NCBI GenBank assembly: GCA_036186865.1
Contig: AP025067.1
Span: forward strand, 18,558,602 to 18,622,601
Length of the DNA: 64,000 bases
Reading direction: 5' to 3'
From: Eustoma russellianum
Taxonomy: Eukaryota; Streptophyta; Magnoliopsida; Gentianales; Gentianaceae
The notes beneath the pieces are model-generated. The model worked only from the letters and a program-made list of their open reading frames with translations, ran no database searches and was not told the DNA's origin. Position 1 is the stretch's first letter, and every line of letters starts with the position of its first letter. The position numbers and the translations under genes were made by a program. Shown here piece by piece: positions 11,942 to 23,620 of this stretch.

Positions 11942-11975
<34 letters not shown>

Positions 11976-12704
11976 ATATTATATATATTATAATGGGTTT
12001 AAGTTGTTTTCTAATCGAAAAACTAACTAAGAAGGTAAGTATGTGCTTAGTTCACATAGGTATGGCAAGCGAAAAAACTAACTGATTTAATATATCTCTA
12101 ATTTTTTTTTAAGAGTATAACATGTACCCATTTATATAATTTTGCCAAAAAGAAAAAAACTGATGTGAACTGCATGTTATTGTTTTAGAAATATTTCAGA
12201 GTGTTAGCAATTTGTTATTTTCTTCATAAAGCTTGTCAAGTATATATGACCATTTACCTGTTGATCAGGTTATTCTGTAACTTTTTTTCCTTTTTTGTTT
12301 CAATTGTTAAAAGAATAATTCCAGAAGAAGATACAAACAGAAACGACAACAAAATGTGAGTTTGAAAAATGGAAAAGCAATATAATAAAGGGGTATTCCT
12401 GGTGTGTTACGTTCTTAGCATTTGCACATAGTTCCGGGAGAACGTCAGATTATACTTGTGATCTGATGTATACAGTCTTACTCTACACTTGTGCAAGAAG
12501 TAGTTTCTGTTATTCGAATCCGTGACTTCAAGATGACAAAGAAGACAATATAGCTAGATACCTAAACATGGGAGACCTGAAGAGTTTGATAAGAATGTTG
12601 ACTTGTCTATTCTCATTCATCAAGAGTCCTAATATACATGATTGCTACAACATCCAAATATGGATAAGATCCTAACCAAGGAGAGAATGTCTCAACTACT
12701 TCTA
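10495..12704. other. AT-rich spacer with microsatellites
   Basis: No gene is seen. Simple repeats lie at about 11028-11125 (TACATA/TG types) and 11826-11995 (TA, GT and CA runs). Open frames over the second are microsatellite artefacts rich in Ile-Tyr and Cys-Val. Confidence 0.6.
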
Positions 12705-13145
12705 TTGTATTTATCCATAATTGTTTGAGGTCAGGGCCTTTTGGAAACATTAACTAGAATTTTTAAGGAGTGTTTTGATATAAAGATTAATCTTTTTGGT
12801 CAAGTATTCAAAGAGAAATACATTTTGCAAAATCAGCAACATTCTGTCCAATTCTGTCCTGTTTGACCATCTGAATCTTTTTATTTGTTTGAAGGGTCAA
12901 ATGATCTTATTGTATCGGATTTTTGGATAGAGTCTTGCTAACACATTGAAGTTCAATTCTGGAAAGTTTCACGATTTTGGAGTTGTGTACATTTATTTGT
13001 GAATTTTTCAAAAACGAGTTCTGAATCTGAGGTGGTCTCAGATTCTGTTTTTAAAGGGGATTTTAACAAAGGGTTGTAGTGTAATTTCCGCTAACCACTA
13101 TTCACCCCCCTCTAGTGATGTTTATTGCAGGTGCACGGTCCAACA
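12705..13145 (+). repeat. Truncated LTR fragment, same family as the SIRE element
   Basis: It matches the last about 420 bp of the LTR at 46675-49005: ggtcagggccttttggaaac, then gagtgttttgatataaagat, ggattttaacaaagggttgt and the exact end gtgcacggtccaaca. The 5' four-fifths of the LTR and any internal sequence are missing. Many substitutions mark it as an older copy than the full element at 46675. Confidence 0.85.
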
Positions 13146-13368
13146 ATCAATTGCTCCAAGACCAATGTCACTCGAAACTTGTCAACATCGAATTTGAATG
13201 TTTTCTCTACTAATGGTAGCCACGATGCTAAACCATGTCAAACTTCATCTTTTATTTGCTTGCCTTTTTCTTTATTGTTTTTGTTGCATGCACAACCCTT
13301 TATAGTGGTTTAGCTCAAGATATTTCTTATAAATATACATACATATTTTTTTCTTAAACGGAAGGATT

Positions 13369-13420
13369 ACATACATACATACATACATATATATATATAT
13401 ATAATATATACAGAGAGAGA
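13369..13420. repeat. CATA/TA microsatellite with a short GA run
   Basis: Tandem catacatacata, then TA repeats, then cagagagagaga, abutting the left end of Pack-MULE 2. Confidence 0.8.
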
Positions 13421-14797
13421 GAGTAAAATGCACCTAGCACCAACGTTTGTCACAGAATCCATTTAGCATTTAAACGTTCCGAAACCTCACTTGGCATCCA
13501 AACGTGGGCAAAATTGATTCAATTAACACCAGAAACCGGCTGCTGACCTGCTGCAGCCGGTTTCATCAAATTTTAGCGCAAATAAAGTTTTCCCTCAAAA
13601 TCAACGTCATCCACCTCCCTCCCTTATACTGCTACAGTTCTATGGTCGTTTTCTTCCATAAATTAGCCCTCAATTCACATAATCCCCTCCATAAATTAGG
13701 GTTTGGTGTAAATTACTGGAGATTAGCTTGTTGATGGCCTGAAAATATGTCTTTGATTTTCTGTAACTCGATTTTCCACTCCTTGGATTGAAAATGACAA
13801 AAAAAAGAACTGGCCTTTGTTCACCACTCTCTTTTATTCATGGTTGAGCTAATCATTCTTGTATTTTCCTGTGAAATTTGCATTTCTTGCCAGATGCGGA
13901 ACTAAAGATCTCAGCCATCAGGTTGGGTGCATAAATTAAAGATTGGGCTTGCTCCTAACGCTGGGAGTTTGGTTACACTCGTGCTGAGGGACAATTATTG
14001 TTTCTTTCTATATCCTCGTGCAGAGACCGTCTTCCATACCTTTTACCATTATAGTTTACTTTTGAGCTAAAGATTGTTAATGGGATTTTATCTGCAACTG
14101 TTCGATTTGGTCCTGCTTTGTTATTCTACAGTTTCTGTTAGAACTTGATAAGACTTCCGCAGGAGAGCTACTTGGATTCCAGCCACCAGGCCACGGTGCC
14201 ACCCAACATGGCACCGAACAGGGTGGCTGGTGGGATGTTGCATTCTTCAAACTCTGGCATCTTCTTTTCGACAGATGGTCAATCCCAAGTAATGGGGAAT
14301 TCATCACTGGGTTCATCTTTTGGGAACTCAGTGAATGTAATGCCTGGAAATGCCCGCATGAATTTGGGACCAATGTCTGGTGATGTTAATAATATGGTCC
14401 TAAAAAGTGTGGCAACTTCAGCCCCAAGTGTTGGGGCAAACTCTAGTCGAGTGCGGTTCTTGTGGTGGTTGTTAGAAGAGGAGAAATGAGAGGGGAGAGA
14501 GCGGGAATAATTGCAGAGGACAGGAGAAAATTCGTAGGGGAGAGGGGGGCAGTAAATGAGAGGGGAGAGAGAAGGATGTATTGCTGGGGGTAAAATCAAC
14601 TAAAATCAGAGGTAAAATTGGTATTTCAATGTCAAATAAGCGAGTCAACGGTTAAATTTAAAAAGTCAAAGGTCGCAGCCGGTAATTTGTTGTTAATTGA
14701 ATCAATTTTGCCCACGTTTGGATGCTAAGTGAGGTTTCCGAACATTTAAATGCTAAGTGGATTCTGTGACAAACGTTTGGGTGCTAGGTGCATTTTA

Positions 14798-14800
<3 letters not shown>
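13421..14800. mobile_element. Pack-MULE 2 carrying a SEUSS-LIKE gene fragment
   Basis: The terminal inverted repeats begin gagtaaaatgcacctagcac on both sides and continue for well over 100 bp, through 'cacttggcatccaaacgtgg' and 'gattcaattaacacc'-like sequence. They are homologous to those of the element at 1051-2376. The element is 1380 bp and has no transposase. The left end follows (GA)n and the right end runs into (TC)n, so the inverted symmetry extends past the usual terminus and no clean target duplication is visible; both sides then pass into TA microsatellite. The interior is a mosaic of leader-like, exon and purine-rich pieces. Confidence 0.88.
14145..14450 (+). pseudogene. Captured N-terminal exon of a SEUSS-LIKE (SLK) corepressor
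   Basis: The frame reads VPPNMAPNRVAGGMLHSSNS then GIFFSTDGQSQ, NSVNVMPGN, MNLGPMSGDVNNMVLKSVAT and APSVGANSS. This order matches the N-terminus of plant SEUSS-LIKE proteins, LDB1-type adaptors that act with LEUNIG in nuclear transcriptional repression. About 100 residues are present of a family protein of roughly 750-900, with none of the LIM-binding region. The codon before VPPN is ACG, so the ancestral start may be lost; the next ATG is five codons on. The match stops near 14450 and unrelated purine-rich sequence follows, ending the frame at 14489. An AG before the block suggests an intron-exon border was captured as genomic DNA. Family assignment is from recognised protein sequence, without a search. 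Confidence 0.7.
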
Positions 14801-14864
<64 letters not shown>

Positions 14865-14945
14865 TGTATGTATGTATGCATATACATACATACATACATA
14901 CATATATATATATATACATACATACATATATATATATATATGTAT
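14801..14945. repeat. Compound microsatellite (TC)n-(TA)n-(TATG)n-(CATA)n
   Basis: Pure simple repeats. The Ile-Tyr and Tyr-Met-Cys frames on both strands here are artefacts. Confidence 0.95.
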
Positions 14946-16019
14946 ATTGTATGATTTAGATATGAACACAACCGACAGTCAGTTTAAGACATTTAGTGTG
15001 CGAGTTTTTTCCCCCTTTTTCCTCCAAAATAAAGAGAGATTACGATTTCAGTTATTCCAAAATAATATGATTCAGAAACTACAGATCGTCTTATTTGGGA
15101 AATAAGTGTACATATAATTTCATAAATAAAGAATCTGCTCGAGTCAAGGCTTTTTTTTCCTTCTTTAATCCTTTCTGTTTTGTTTGAAGGAAATTTTATT
15201 ATTATCCACGATCTAAAGTGTTACGTACATGGATTAAAAAGAAAAAAATAATAAATGTGTTAGTTAAAATATCTACTTACACAAAAAAAATGTGTTAAAT
15301 GTTATTAAAAAAATGGCAGCCATTGTTGGGGAAATTGGTCAACCCCCCACTATTCCACACCCCTAATCTTTGCTCAAATATCTCCCCCACTCCGCAAATA
15401 CCTGGCCACCTCTCTCCCCTTTAAAAAAAACAGTTTCCAGCCAACCCCACCCCATTCTCCTTTTATGCCGAAGCACAACACGCGCAAGAAAGAAGAATTT
15501 TTCTCTGCCTAAACCCATGCTGCCAAAGAGAATGCAATAGGAGAAAAGAAAGAAAATATAATTCTTGGCTTCAATCAGTCTGAACTTCGTTTACTGTATA
15601 GTATACCCGAATCGATGTAGTAACCCTACTATATTTGCTATGCTTTTGAAAAAATTATATGATTATATTTTCGGTACCAATCATGGATCATGCGCTCGTA
15701 TAATTGTTTGCATAGATGAATGTATGTATATGTATATGTGGTGTGCACCGATTTTATATATGTATACATAATTTGTACCCTGTGCAAGTATGCGTGTATA
15801 TAACCACAAATAAGGATCGATATACATATATATACGTTGGACTAATTACATGTTTTGCTTAAAAATGTTAAACTGACAATGTGGTAGAATAAGTAAGCAA
15901 TGGCGGAATTCTTATGCACATAATAATTGGGGTTAGAATGTTTACAATATTAAGGGTGAATGCTTGTGCTGTGTGTGCTTGTAAAGTTATATTTTCGGTT
16001 GGTAACGACAGGTAGCAGC

Positions 16020-16044
16020 CAAATCTTGATGTGTGTGTATATAT

Positions 16045-16079
<35 letters not shown>

Positions 16080-16160
16080 TATATATATACACATATACAT
16101 ATGCATATATATATATACATATACATATATATATACACATATACATATACATATATATAT
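16020..16160. repeat. CATATA/TA microsatellite, left flank of LINE 1
   Basis: Repeating tacatatacata. Its last 17 bases, catatacatatatatat, recur directly after the LINE poly(A) at 22416-22432. Confidence 0.85.
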
Positions 16161-16343
16161 GAAGAAGATATGTATATGAGTATGGACTCCATGGTTCGGC
16201 TCCAGCGATCCCTCTGGCGGCGTTAGCCGCCGTCGCTACTGCTGATCGCTCCTTCCAGCATTTCGCTGCACTCGCTTACTTCCATCCCTTCCGGCACACC
16301 TTCTGGATTCGAAGTTTGTGCCTTTCTGTCCCACTCCATTACG

Positions 16344-17596
16344 ATGGCTGCCAATATATCAACTGCACCATCCTTCGCTGCAGTTGTTTCCGGTGCTTCT
16401 TCTTCAAGCAATATTTCAATCACGCCGAAAACCGTTCCTCCCGCTACAAAGGAATCCCCATGATCTCATTTCTCGACACGGAAATTGATGCGCTTGCCGA
16501 ACCCTACAGGTATTCGTTGGTTGGCACTTTCTGGTATGGCAGACCACCTTTAAAAATCATACGTCAGGTGTTTGAGAAAATTGGTTTCCAACAGGATTTA
16601 CGTATTACATTGATTGATTAGTCCCATATTCTCTTGATTTCCGTAATGAAGCCGACTATTTGCGATGTTTTTATCGTCGTTCTTGGCACATCTCTGGGTG
16701 TCATATGAGAATTACGAAATGGACGGTGGATTTTGATCCCAGCGCGGATGTTCCTATTGTTCCGGTCTGGGTAGCGCTGGCCGTCGCTACCAATACACTT
16801 ACATCATCGCGCTGCACTTTTTGAAGTTGTAAGACCAATTGGGATACCCTTGAAGCTAGATGTGGCGACTGCTGATGGCCTGTGCCCCTCAGTGGCTAGG
16901 GTCTGCGTTGAGGTTGATGTTTCGCAGGATTTACCACAGAAAGTTTATCTGCAGGCAAAGGGTAGACTTATACTACAGTCGATCGTGTATGAGGATCTGC
17001 CTTTATTTTGTACATCTTGTCGTCGACTGGGCCATGCATCGGATGCATGCCCGCCTAAGGAGTCAGGCAAAGCTCCACCGCCTCCTCCTCCGCCACCTCC
17101 ACTCCGGCCATCTCGAACTCCTAATCAACGATGGACTCCGGTTAAGCACAAACCTAGTGATCCATTGACGTCCCAGCCGGCTATTGCTGAGGACACTATT
17201 CTCTCAGCCGAACCACCGGTTGGGTTGACTCAGCCCACGGCTGAGCCTTGCATACAGGATTTAGGCGAAGCTGCTGATACTAATCCTACTGTTGAGATCA
17301 ACACGGTGGAAACGGGACATTCATCTGACACAGACTTACCACCTGCGGATCAGGTGAATGATATTCCTAATGTCCCGGAGGATGTTACACGTCGCATGCA
17401 ACTTATTCCTCCATCGCCGGATGAGGGCATTTTAATATCACGTTTAGACGAGCAAGAGGATGCAACGGATTTTATCCAAGTAGTTCCGTGTCGCAAGCGT
17501 AGGACACGTAAGGATTTGCCCCCCTCTTCCGCCATCTACAATCTTGACACGAAGTGCCTCACACATCATTCAGGGAAGTTCTTCTTCTTTACTCCA
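16344..17596 (+). pseudogene. LINE 1 ORF1, DUF4283 RNA-binding protein with CCHC knuckle
   Basis: ATG 16344 starts MAANISTAPSFAAVVSG, the usual Ala/Ser-rich start. A frameshift near 16460 moves it to the frame with RYKGIPMISFLDTEIDALAE and YSLVGTFWYGRPPL, the DUF4283 domain. That frame meets a stop at 16619-16621, and the next about 200 bp contain further stops and shifts. It resumes at about 16850 with VARVCVEVDVSQDLPQKVYL and a zinc knuckle, CTSCRRLGHASDAC (about 17010-17052). A Pro-rich and acidic linker follows, then a basic end, CRKRRTRKDLPPSS (about 17490-17535). ORF1 proteins bind the LINE RNA and form the ribonucleoprotein. The last frame runs without a stop into ORF2. Confidence 0.85.
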
Positions 17597-20500
17597 ATGA
17601 ATTTATTAATCTGGAATGTCAGAGGCCTCCGCGCCTCGTTGCCTCGAATAAAACATTTAATTCATGAACACCGTTTACATTTGCTTGCTTTAATTGAACC
17701 CAAGCATGCTACCTCACAAATCGCAGTGTTTGCTTTAGGGCTGGGCTTTTCGCAATTTTATGCTTCACAATCAGGACGTATTTGGTTTTTCTAGCGAGAC
17801 ACTGAATTTCGTTTGATTACAACACAGGATCAAGAACAGGTGATACATTTTACTATGCAGTCTTACTCGCTGCAATGGATGTTCGTTATATCAATTATCT
17901 ATGCGAAGCATACTACTCAGCAGCGGCGTCCTTTATGGCAGTCGTTATGTCAGTTGCAGAATCGACACAGTTACCCTGGGTGTTGGGAGGTGATTTTAAT
18001 ACTTTTCGGGCTATTGAGGATCATAGGGGCCATTCCACACCATTGTTAACATCATTGCAGGATTTCAATGAATGTATCGAATCATGTTCCTTAATGACGC
18101 CTCCATATCAGGGTTCCAGATTTACATGGGCAGACGGCAGGGGCCTTGGAAGAATCCGTCGACGTTTAGATTGGGTTTTCATGAATTCCGCTTATCAGGA
18201 TGTCCTACAAGATATTCAGTTAACACATTTACCAAGGGTTACATCGGACCACATGCCTCTATTATTATTATGTCGACAGGGTGTCACAGCAGGAAGGCGA
18301 TCTTTCCGATTTTTGGATGCGTGGCTCATCATTCAGACTTTCATTCTTACATGACACAAGCATGGTCCTCTTATCCGACTACTGGTGGAATGCATGGGTT
18401 CTATCAAAAATTGTTCGCATTTAAAAAAGATATTCAGCGGTGGAATAAAGACATCTTTGGGAATATCTTCAGCAATTTGGCTCATGCAGAGACACAGCTT
18501 AATCATGCTGAGGCAGCCTGGGACGCCAATCCAACTGCGGATAACAGGGAGGCATATCAGCGCTTCAAGGCAGAGTATTTACAAGCTTCGGCTTATGAAT
18601 TGCAATTTTGGAAACAAAAAGCTCGAGTCAAATGGCTTAAGGAAGGTGATGCTAACTCAAAATACTTTCACTCAGTGGTTAAGGGGAAGAGAACAGCTTT
18701 GCGCATTCAGCAAATTCGTTCTACCACAGGCACAACCTTGACTGATGCGGCAGACATTAAGGCGGCTGCTGTATCCTTTTATCGGGATTTATTTGCCTCA
18801 GAATCCACCTATAATCAATCAACTATACTTTCTCATATTCCTCGACTGGTAACAGATTCTGACAATATGATGTTGACACAGATACCATTGGAGGCGGAGG
18901 TAAAGCAGGCTGTATGGCATCTGGATTCACAGAGTGCTGCAATCCAGATGGTTTTCATGGGGGATTCTATCGGTCTTGTTGGACTATCATACATTTGGAT
19001 GTGGTCAAAGCGGTACAAGAATTTTTCCTTGGAGTCCCGCAGCCGACAGTCATGGCTAGTGCTTTAATCACGTTGATCCCTAAGACACAAACGCCAACAA
19101 CATTCAGTGATTTTCGTCCAATTTGTCTTACAAATTTTTTGAGCAAAGTTTGCACCCGTATCATTGCCACACGATTGAGCACACTCCTTCCCAAATTGAT
19201 TTCTCCGGAACAAACAGGTTTCCTTCCAGGACATGATATTTCCACTCAAGTTTTATTAGCGCGGGAAATGATTCACATGTTGGATAGAGGTGGATCTCAA
19301 TTGTGCTTGAAATTAGATATGATGAAAGCTTTTGATCGTGTGAGTTGGGGGACTATTTGGAGAACTTGCTGCGTCAGTTTGGGTTTTCTGATTTCTTTAA
19401 TCGGATCATCATAAATCATCTCCGAGCAACAACATTCTCCGTCTTGATCAATGGAGAGCCATCACCTAAATTCCGGCCAGGAAGAGGAGTGAAGCAAGGG
19501 GATCCATTATCTCCACTTCTATTTATCATGGCCTCGGAGGGATTCAGTCGAGGACTAAATTCTTTGGTTACATCAGGACATATATTACCCTTCCGCCTAG
19601 GCCGTATTCCTTTTACAATCACACATCTGGCCTATGCGGATGACCTCCTTATCTTTCTGCAGGGGACACGACGCAACCTTATTGCGCTTTCGCAATTTCT
19701 TAACAGATTATGAAACAGCTTCGGGTCAAAAAATCAATTATCAGAAGAGTAACATTATTCCTTCGGCACACCTAGCGCCTAGTCGATGTCGCTCCTTCCA
19801 AGAACTAATGGGAATGCGGCTCACTGGTCTCCCTTTTCGATATCTGGGCTCTTATCTTCACAGAGGAATTAATCGCTCCCGATACTGTACTACGTTAATA
19901 CAACATATTGATGAGCGTCTGCAAGGTTGGCACTCCCGTCTTCTTTCATCGGCAGGCAGGTTGGTTTTATTACGTTCAGTCATTTCTGCGCTACCCCTCC
20001 ATATTCTTGCAGCAGGAGGCTTACCTAAGTCTGTCATTCGAATGATACATAGCAAGATGGCATCCTTTTATTGGGGAAAACGACACCATTGGGTGGCTTG
20101 GTTAAAGTTAACAATTCCTACAGAAGAGGGCGGCCTAGGCCTAAGGGATTTGAATTATCTACAACAAGCCTACAATTGCCGAATTTGGTGGCTTTATCAC
20201 AAGCAGGATACATTATGGAGTCGGTATATGCATATTAAATATGGCCGCAGAGGGGATTATCGTCCAAGGTTGCCGGATTCACCCATTTGGAAACTTATTT
20301 GTCGCACTCATACATTCTGTTCGGCACAGACATTGGATTTGGGTACTCATCTCTTCTGGAAACCATCGTCCACGGGAGAATTTACTTTAAAATCCGCTTA
20401 CGATATTTGTCGGCCTGCTGCTGCTACAGTACTTTCGGCTAAGTTTATATGGTTTAAGCATCATTCGTCTGTTACGAAGCTTCTTCTATGGCGTATTTTT

Positions 20501-21463
20501 CATTCAGCTCTTCCCCTTGAAGACTACATTGGTTGTTACTACTACTCGGCTGCTCGCCCTACACGATGTCCCTTTTGCAAACAGCATTCAGCCACGGTGG
20601 ATCATGTCTTCCTCTATTGTCCTCCAGTTCGTCGCCTCTGGGCCTTTTTTGCAACAGAATTGAATGTCATCTCCCCAACCACGCTTACTCTCTGTCAATA
20701 TTTGCTGGCATGGTGGTATCGTTCCTCTTACTCTTTAGTAGTTGGAGTATTGAAAATAGTGGTCCCGGGTATATTGGTGCACAATATATGGCGCAGTTAT
20801 ACTAACCTTGTGTATGGCGAGATGACAAGCTTCTCACATACAGCTCTCCGAGCTACGACACATTTTGATATACACATGTGGTTTCAAACATTGCATGGAT
20901 CCAAGCTAGCAGCAGGGCCCTCTCCTTCTCTACCCTGGCTTCCCTATCTTCGGCTGCCCCGTCTTAAGATCGTCAGATGGCTCACTCCACCACCTGGGAA
21001 ATTTAAAATGAATGTAGATGCAGCGGTTGGTCGCCACTATTCGGCAGGTGGTGTTATACTACGTGATCAATCGGGCACTTGCGTCCGCGCGATCTCATTT
21101 CGGTTGCCTACCTGCACACCTTTGATGGCGGAAATACAAGCATTTTTGTTTGGCCTACTTAATTTCCTTCCAGTATATCGTACACTTGTTCTGGAGACTG
21201 ACTGTGCCCAAATCACGCATCGCTTACGTCAGCCACAAACAGTCTATGGCAGCTATCATCTATGCCTGCTACAGACCTTACTTAATACTCATCGGTTGGA
21301 GATCACGCATATCTATAGAGAGGCTAACATGGCAGCCCATTACCTAGCCCAGCATGCTATGACATCACCAGCTACGAGCTATTTTACGGCTCGAAGTCTG
21401 CCTCCAATGGTTAGGGCGGCAGTCAATTTGGATCTAACAACTCCACACATACGCCTCCATTAA
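17597..21463 (+). pseudogene. LINE 1 ORF2: endonuclease, reverse transcriptase, RNase H
   Basis: MNLLIWNVRGLRASLPRIKH at 17597 is the start of the APE-type endonuclease; LGGDFNTFRAIEDHRG (about 17985) and SDHMPLLLL (about 18245) are later endonuclease motifs. RT motifs follow: LITLIPK, DFRPICLTNF, GFLPGHDIS, LKLDMMKAFDRVSW (about 19310), GVKQGDPLSPLLFI (about 19490) and LAYADDLLIF (about 19629), the catalytic YADD. Then a zf-RVT block, CPFCKQHSATVDHVFLYCP (about 20568), and an RNase H (MNVDAA, LETDCAQI, HIYREANMAAHYLAQ) ending at 21463. Stop 17792-17794 and frame changes near 17880, 18350, 18940, 19400 and 19710 disable it. The region after 19634 is open for over 600 codons. Confidence 0.92.
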
Positions 21464-22407
21464 ATTTGAGCTTCCATATGGATTGGCACGCTGCATTATT
21501 TTCTGCCTGTATTTTATTAAATACAGGCAGCCTCGGTATGTTTTTCTCTCCTATGTTCTTGCATGGTATATCATCTGCCAACCCCTGACAAGATGGTTGT
21601 TTTTAATGCTGCATGGCAAACATCGCAAACTGTTTTAATCATGGTGGTGTCCATTCGCTGCACTGACGTCTTCCATAAGGATTGGCATGCTTACAATATC
21701 TCTGCCTGTACCCTCACAGGTACAGGCAGAATCGGTGAGTTCCTGTTTCCTCATCTTACATGCTTACTATCTATTGGGGAAGTCCTATATACACATTTCG
21801 TCTTCCATATGGATTGGCTTTCTTATCTTCCCTCTGCCTGTATCCTGCTGGGTACAGGCAGGGTTGGTATGTTCATTTTTCTTTTACTTGACAACCGCTT
21901 GTTACATATTGTTCATGGGTTTAATACGCTCTTCTGTTTTGGTGATGCATGGACGGAGCCATCTCTTGGTTAGCACATTCAAGGACGATTATTTCCCCTG
22001 CGCCTTCTACCTTATACACGTTGGCGGCCACCGGTCGACTTACAATTCCTCCCTCGGCTAAGGATTGCATTGAGTTTCTTGGTCACAGCTGCGGTTTCTG
22101 CCTACCGAAGATTTCATCAAGCACATACTTTTATTTGGCTTTTACAACCCCCTATTCCTATGTACTATTCGCATCATGCATAGTTATTTTTACGGTAGCG
22201 TCTATCAACATTCCATTGATATAAATATGTACGCTTTTTCCTTCGTCAATGTTTTATCCACAAGGGTGGTTTTACTTGACAAGGTTTTAATGCGGCATAT
22301 CATATGCTCAATGGATGTTGATAATCGTTTAAGGCTACTATACTCTTTTATGTAATACGGTTTTCCTCCGCCATAAGTGAGGCTTATCTTTAATAAAATG
22401 TTTGATT
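21464..22407 (+). other. LINE 1 3' UTR with three repeated hairpin modules
   Basis: Three modules each carry a box like cttccatatggattggc followed by a 28-nt stem-loop. They lie at 21503-21530 (arms ctgcctgtatt/aatacaggcag), 21702-21729 (ctgcctgtacc/ggtacaggcag) and 21834-21861 (ctgcctgtatcc/gggtacaggcag, one U-G pair). The loops differ. A 3' terminal block (about 22223-22400) with tatgtacgctttttccttcg, ggttttaatgcggcatatca and a cctccgcc...gagg hairpin is shared with the LINE copies at 37950-38135 and 43885-44072. The modules probably serve recognition by the element's own reverse transcriptase; this is inference. Confidence 0.75.
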
Positions 22408-22415
22408 AAAAAAAA

Positions 22416-22540
22416 CATATACATATATATATATATACATATACATATATATATACATATACATATATATATATATGTGTGTGTGTGTGTATAATTAAAG
22501 GGGATATGTTAGGAGAATTAATATATATATATATATGGAC
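22416..22540. repeat. CATATA/TA/TG microsatellite, right flank of LINE 1
   Basis: It continues the LTR microsatellite interrupted by LINE 1, then passes into 'aattaaaggggatatgttag', which also follows the microsatellite in the 3' LTR. Confidence 0.85.
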
Positions 22541-23404
22541 AAGCTGTGAATTTATTTAGGTGTTGTATGCCAAGTGTAAAAGAGGTATGTGAAATTAAGG
22601 GATTGTGGTTACCTGTGTGTGCCATGGCAGTGGTGCAATTGTGGAGTGGTGTGTGTATTTCGGACTGCGGTGATAAGTGATACATATATGTCCATATGTA
22701 TAAGCTGTTATATTATATATATGTTGATGAATTGTGAAATTCTGTGGGTTTAAGCATGTGAGGCCGAAAGCAATTGTTAAAAATTGTTAATATGTTCTTT
22801 TCGGTCTTCCTCCAGTGATAGTAGGGCGAGTTGCAAGTATAAGAATTGGTAAATTATAAGAATGGAAAAAAAATTGTTGTCATTTGTTTCGGTGGTACTG
22901 GGTGCATGGATTTGTAATAATGTGTATACCATTGTGTACATAAATGCATGTGAGTTCTTATCCTACAATAGGTTTGCCGAGGATAAATGTTGGACAGGGG
23001 TGCTGGTTGTTTCAATTGGAAGATTACATTGTGAAGCAAGTTTGTAAGTGGTCTATCTATACTCGTTATGTTGTCATGCATCAGAAGTAAGTGGTCTATT
23101 TGTGCTCATTATGTTTATCATGCATTAGTGTGTTATTGGTTGCATATCTGTAAATGGATTTTCTCGATATGTGAGTTGTGTGTATATGTGAGACATGTAT
23201 GTAAATTGGGTGTATGTAGGGTCGTACGATTTCAATGCATATTGTATATGTATATGGATGTGTGGGGGTATACATACACGTATATATGCACGTGTATGGG
23301 CGCGAGCATATGTATGAGTATGGATACACCAGATTACGTATGATATGCATTTGCATTCATGGCACGAGCATTGCATTGCATGGAAATTGATGAATATCGA
23401 TGGA

Positions 23405-23620
23405 TGGCAGGCTGCGTCTAATATGGGCGCAGGTGCTGAGGACGGCATGCTGCTTCTAAATGGGCACAGGTGTCGAGGACGACAGGCCGGGTCTAAATGG
23501 GTACGGGGGTCGGACGGTAGGCCGGGTCTAGATGGGCACGGGTACCAAGGAAGGCCGGGTCTAAATGGACACGAGTGTCGACAACGACAGGCTGTGTCTA
23601 ACATAGGCACAGGCGTCGGG
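23405..23620 (+). repeat. Minisatellite in the 5' LTR of the LARD
   Basis: Five to six diverged units of about 33-37 bp containing 'ggccgggtctaaatggg' and 'ggtgtcgaggac'. It is far more GC-rich than its surroundings. The matching array is at 29285-29490. Confidence 0.75.

Larger units (their letters stand above)
16161..22415 (+). mobile_element. LINE 1, near full-length L1-type with RNase H
   Basis: 6.25 kb with, in order, a short leader, a DUF4283/zinc-knuckle ORF1, an ORF2 with endonuclease, reverse transcriptase, zf-RVT and RNase H, a 950-bp structured 3' UTR, and a short A run (22408-22415) after aataaaatg. A 17-bp direct repeat (catatacatatatatat) flanks it at 16144-16160 and 22416-22432, though the site is low-complexity. 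Several frameshifts and stops break both ORFs, so the copy is dead. Plant L1 elements with an RNase H of this type are an established group. Confidence 0.9.

Noticed and set aside
11675..11974. 99-codon open frame
   Set aside because: Its second half is microsatellite translation (Ile-Tyr, Cys-Val, Thr-His runs) and the first half has no similarity or coding character I can see.
14750..15105. Several overlapping frames on both strands
   Set aside because: They read through TATG/CATA/TA repeats and the Pack-MULE terminus; simple-repeat artefacts.
15868..16226. Frames on both strands around the LINE 1 left border
   Set aside because: Translation of CATATA repeats; no conserved protein content.
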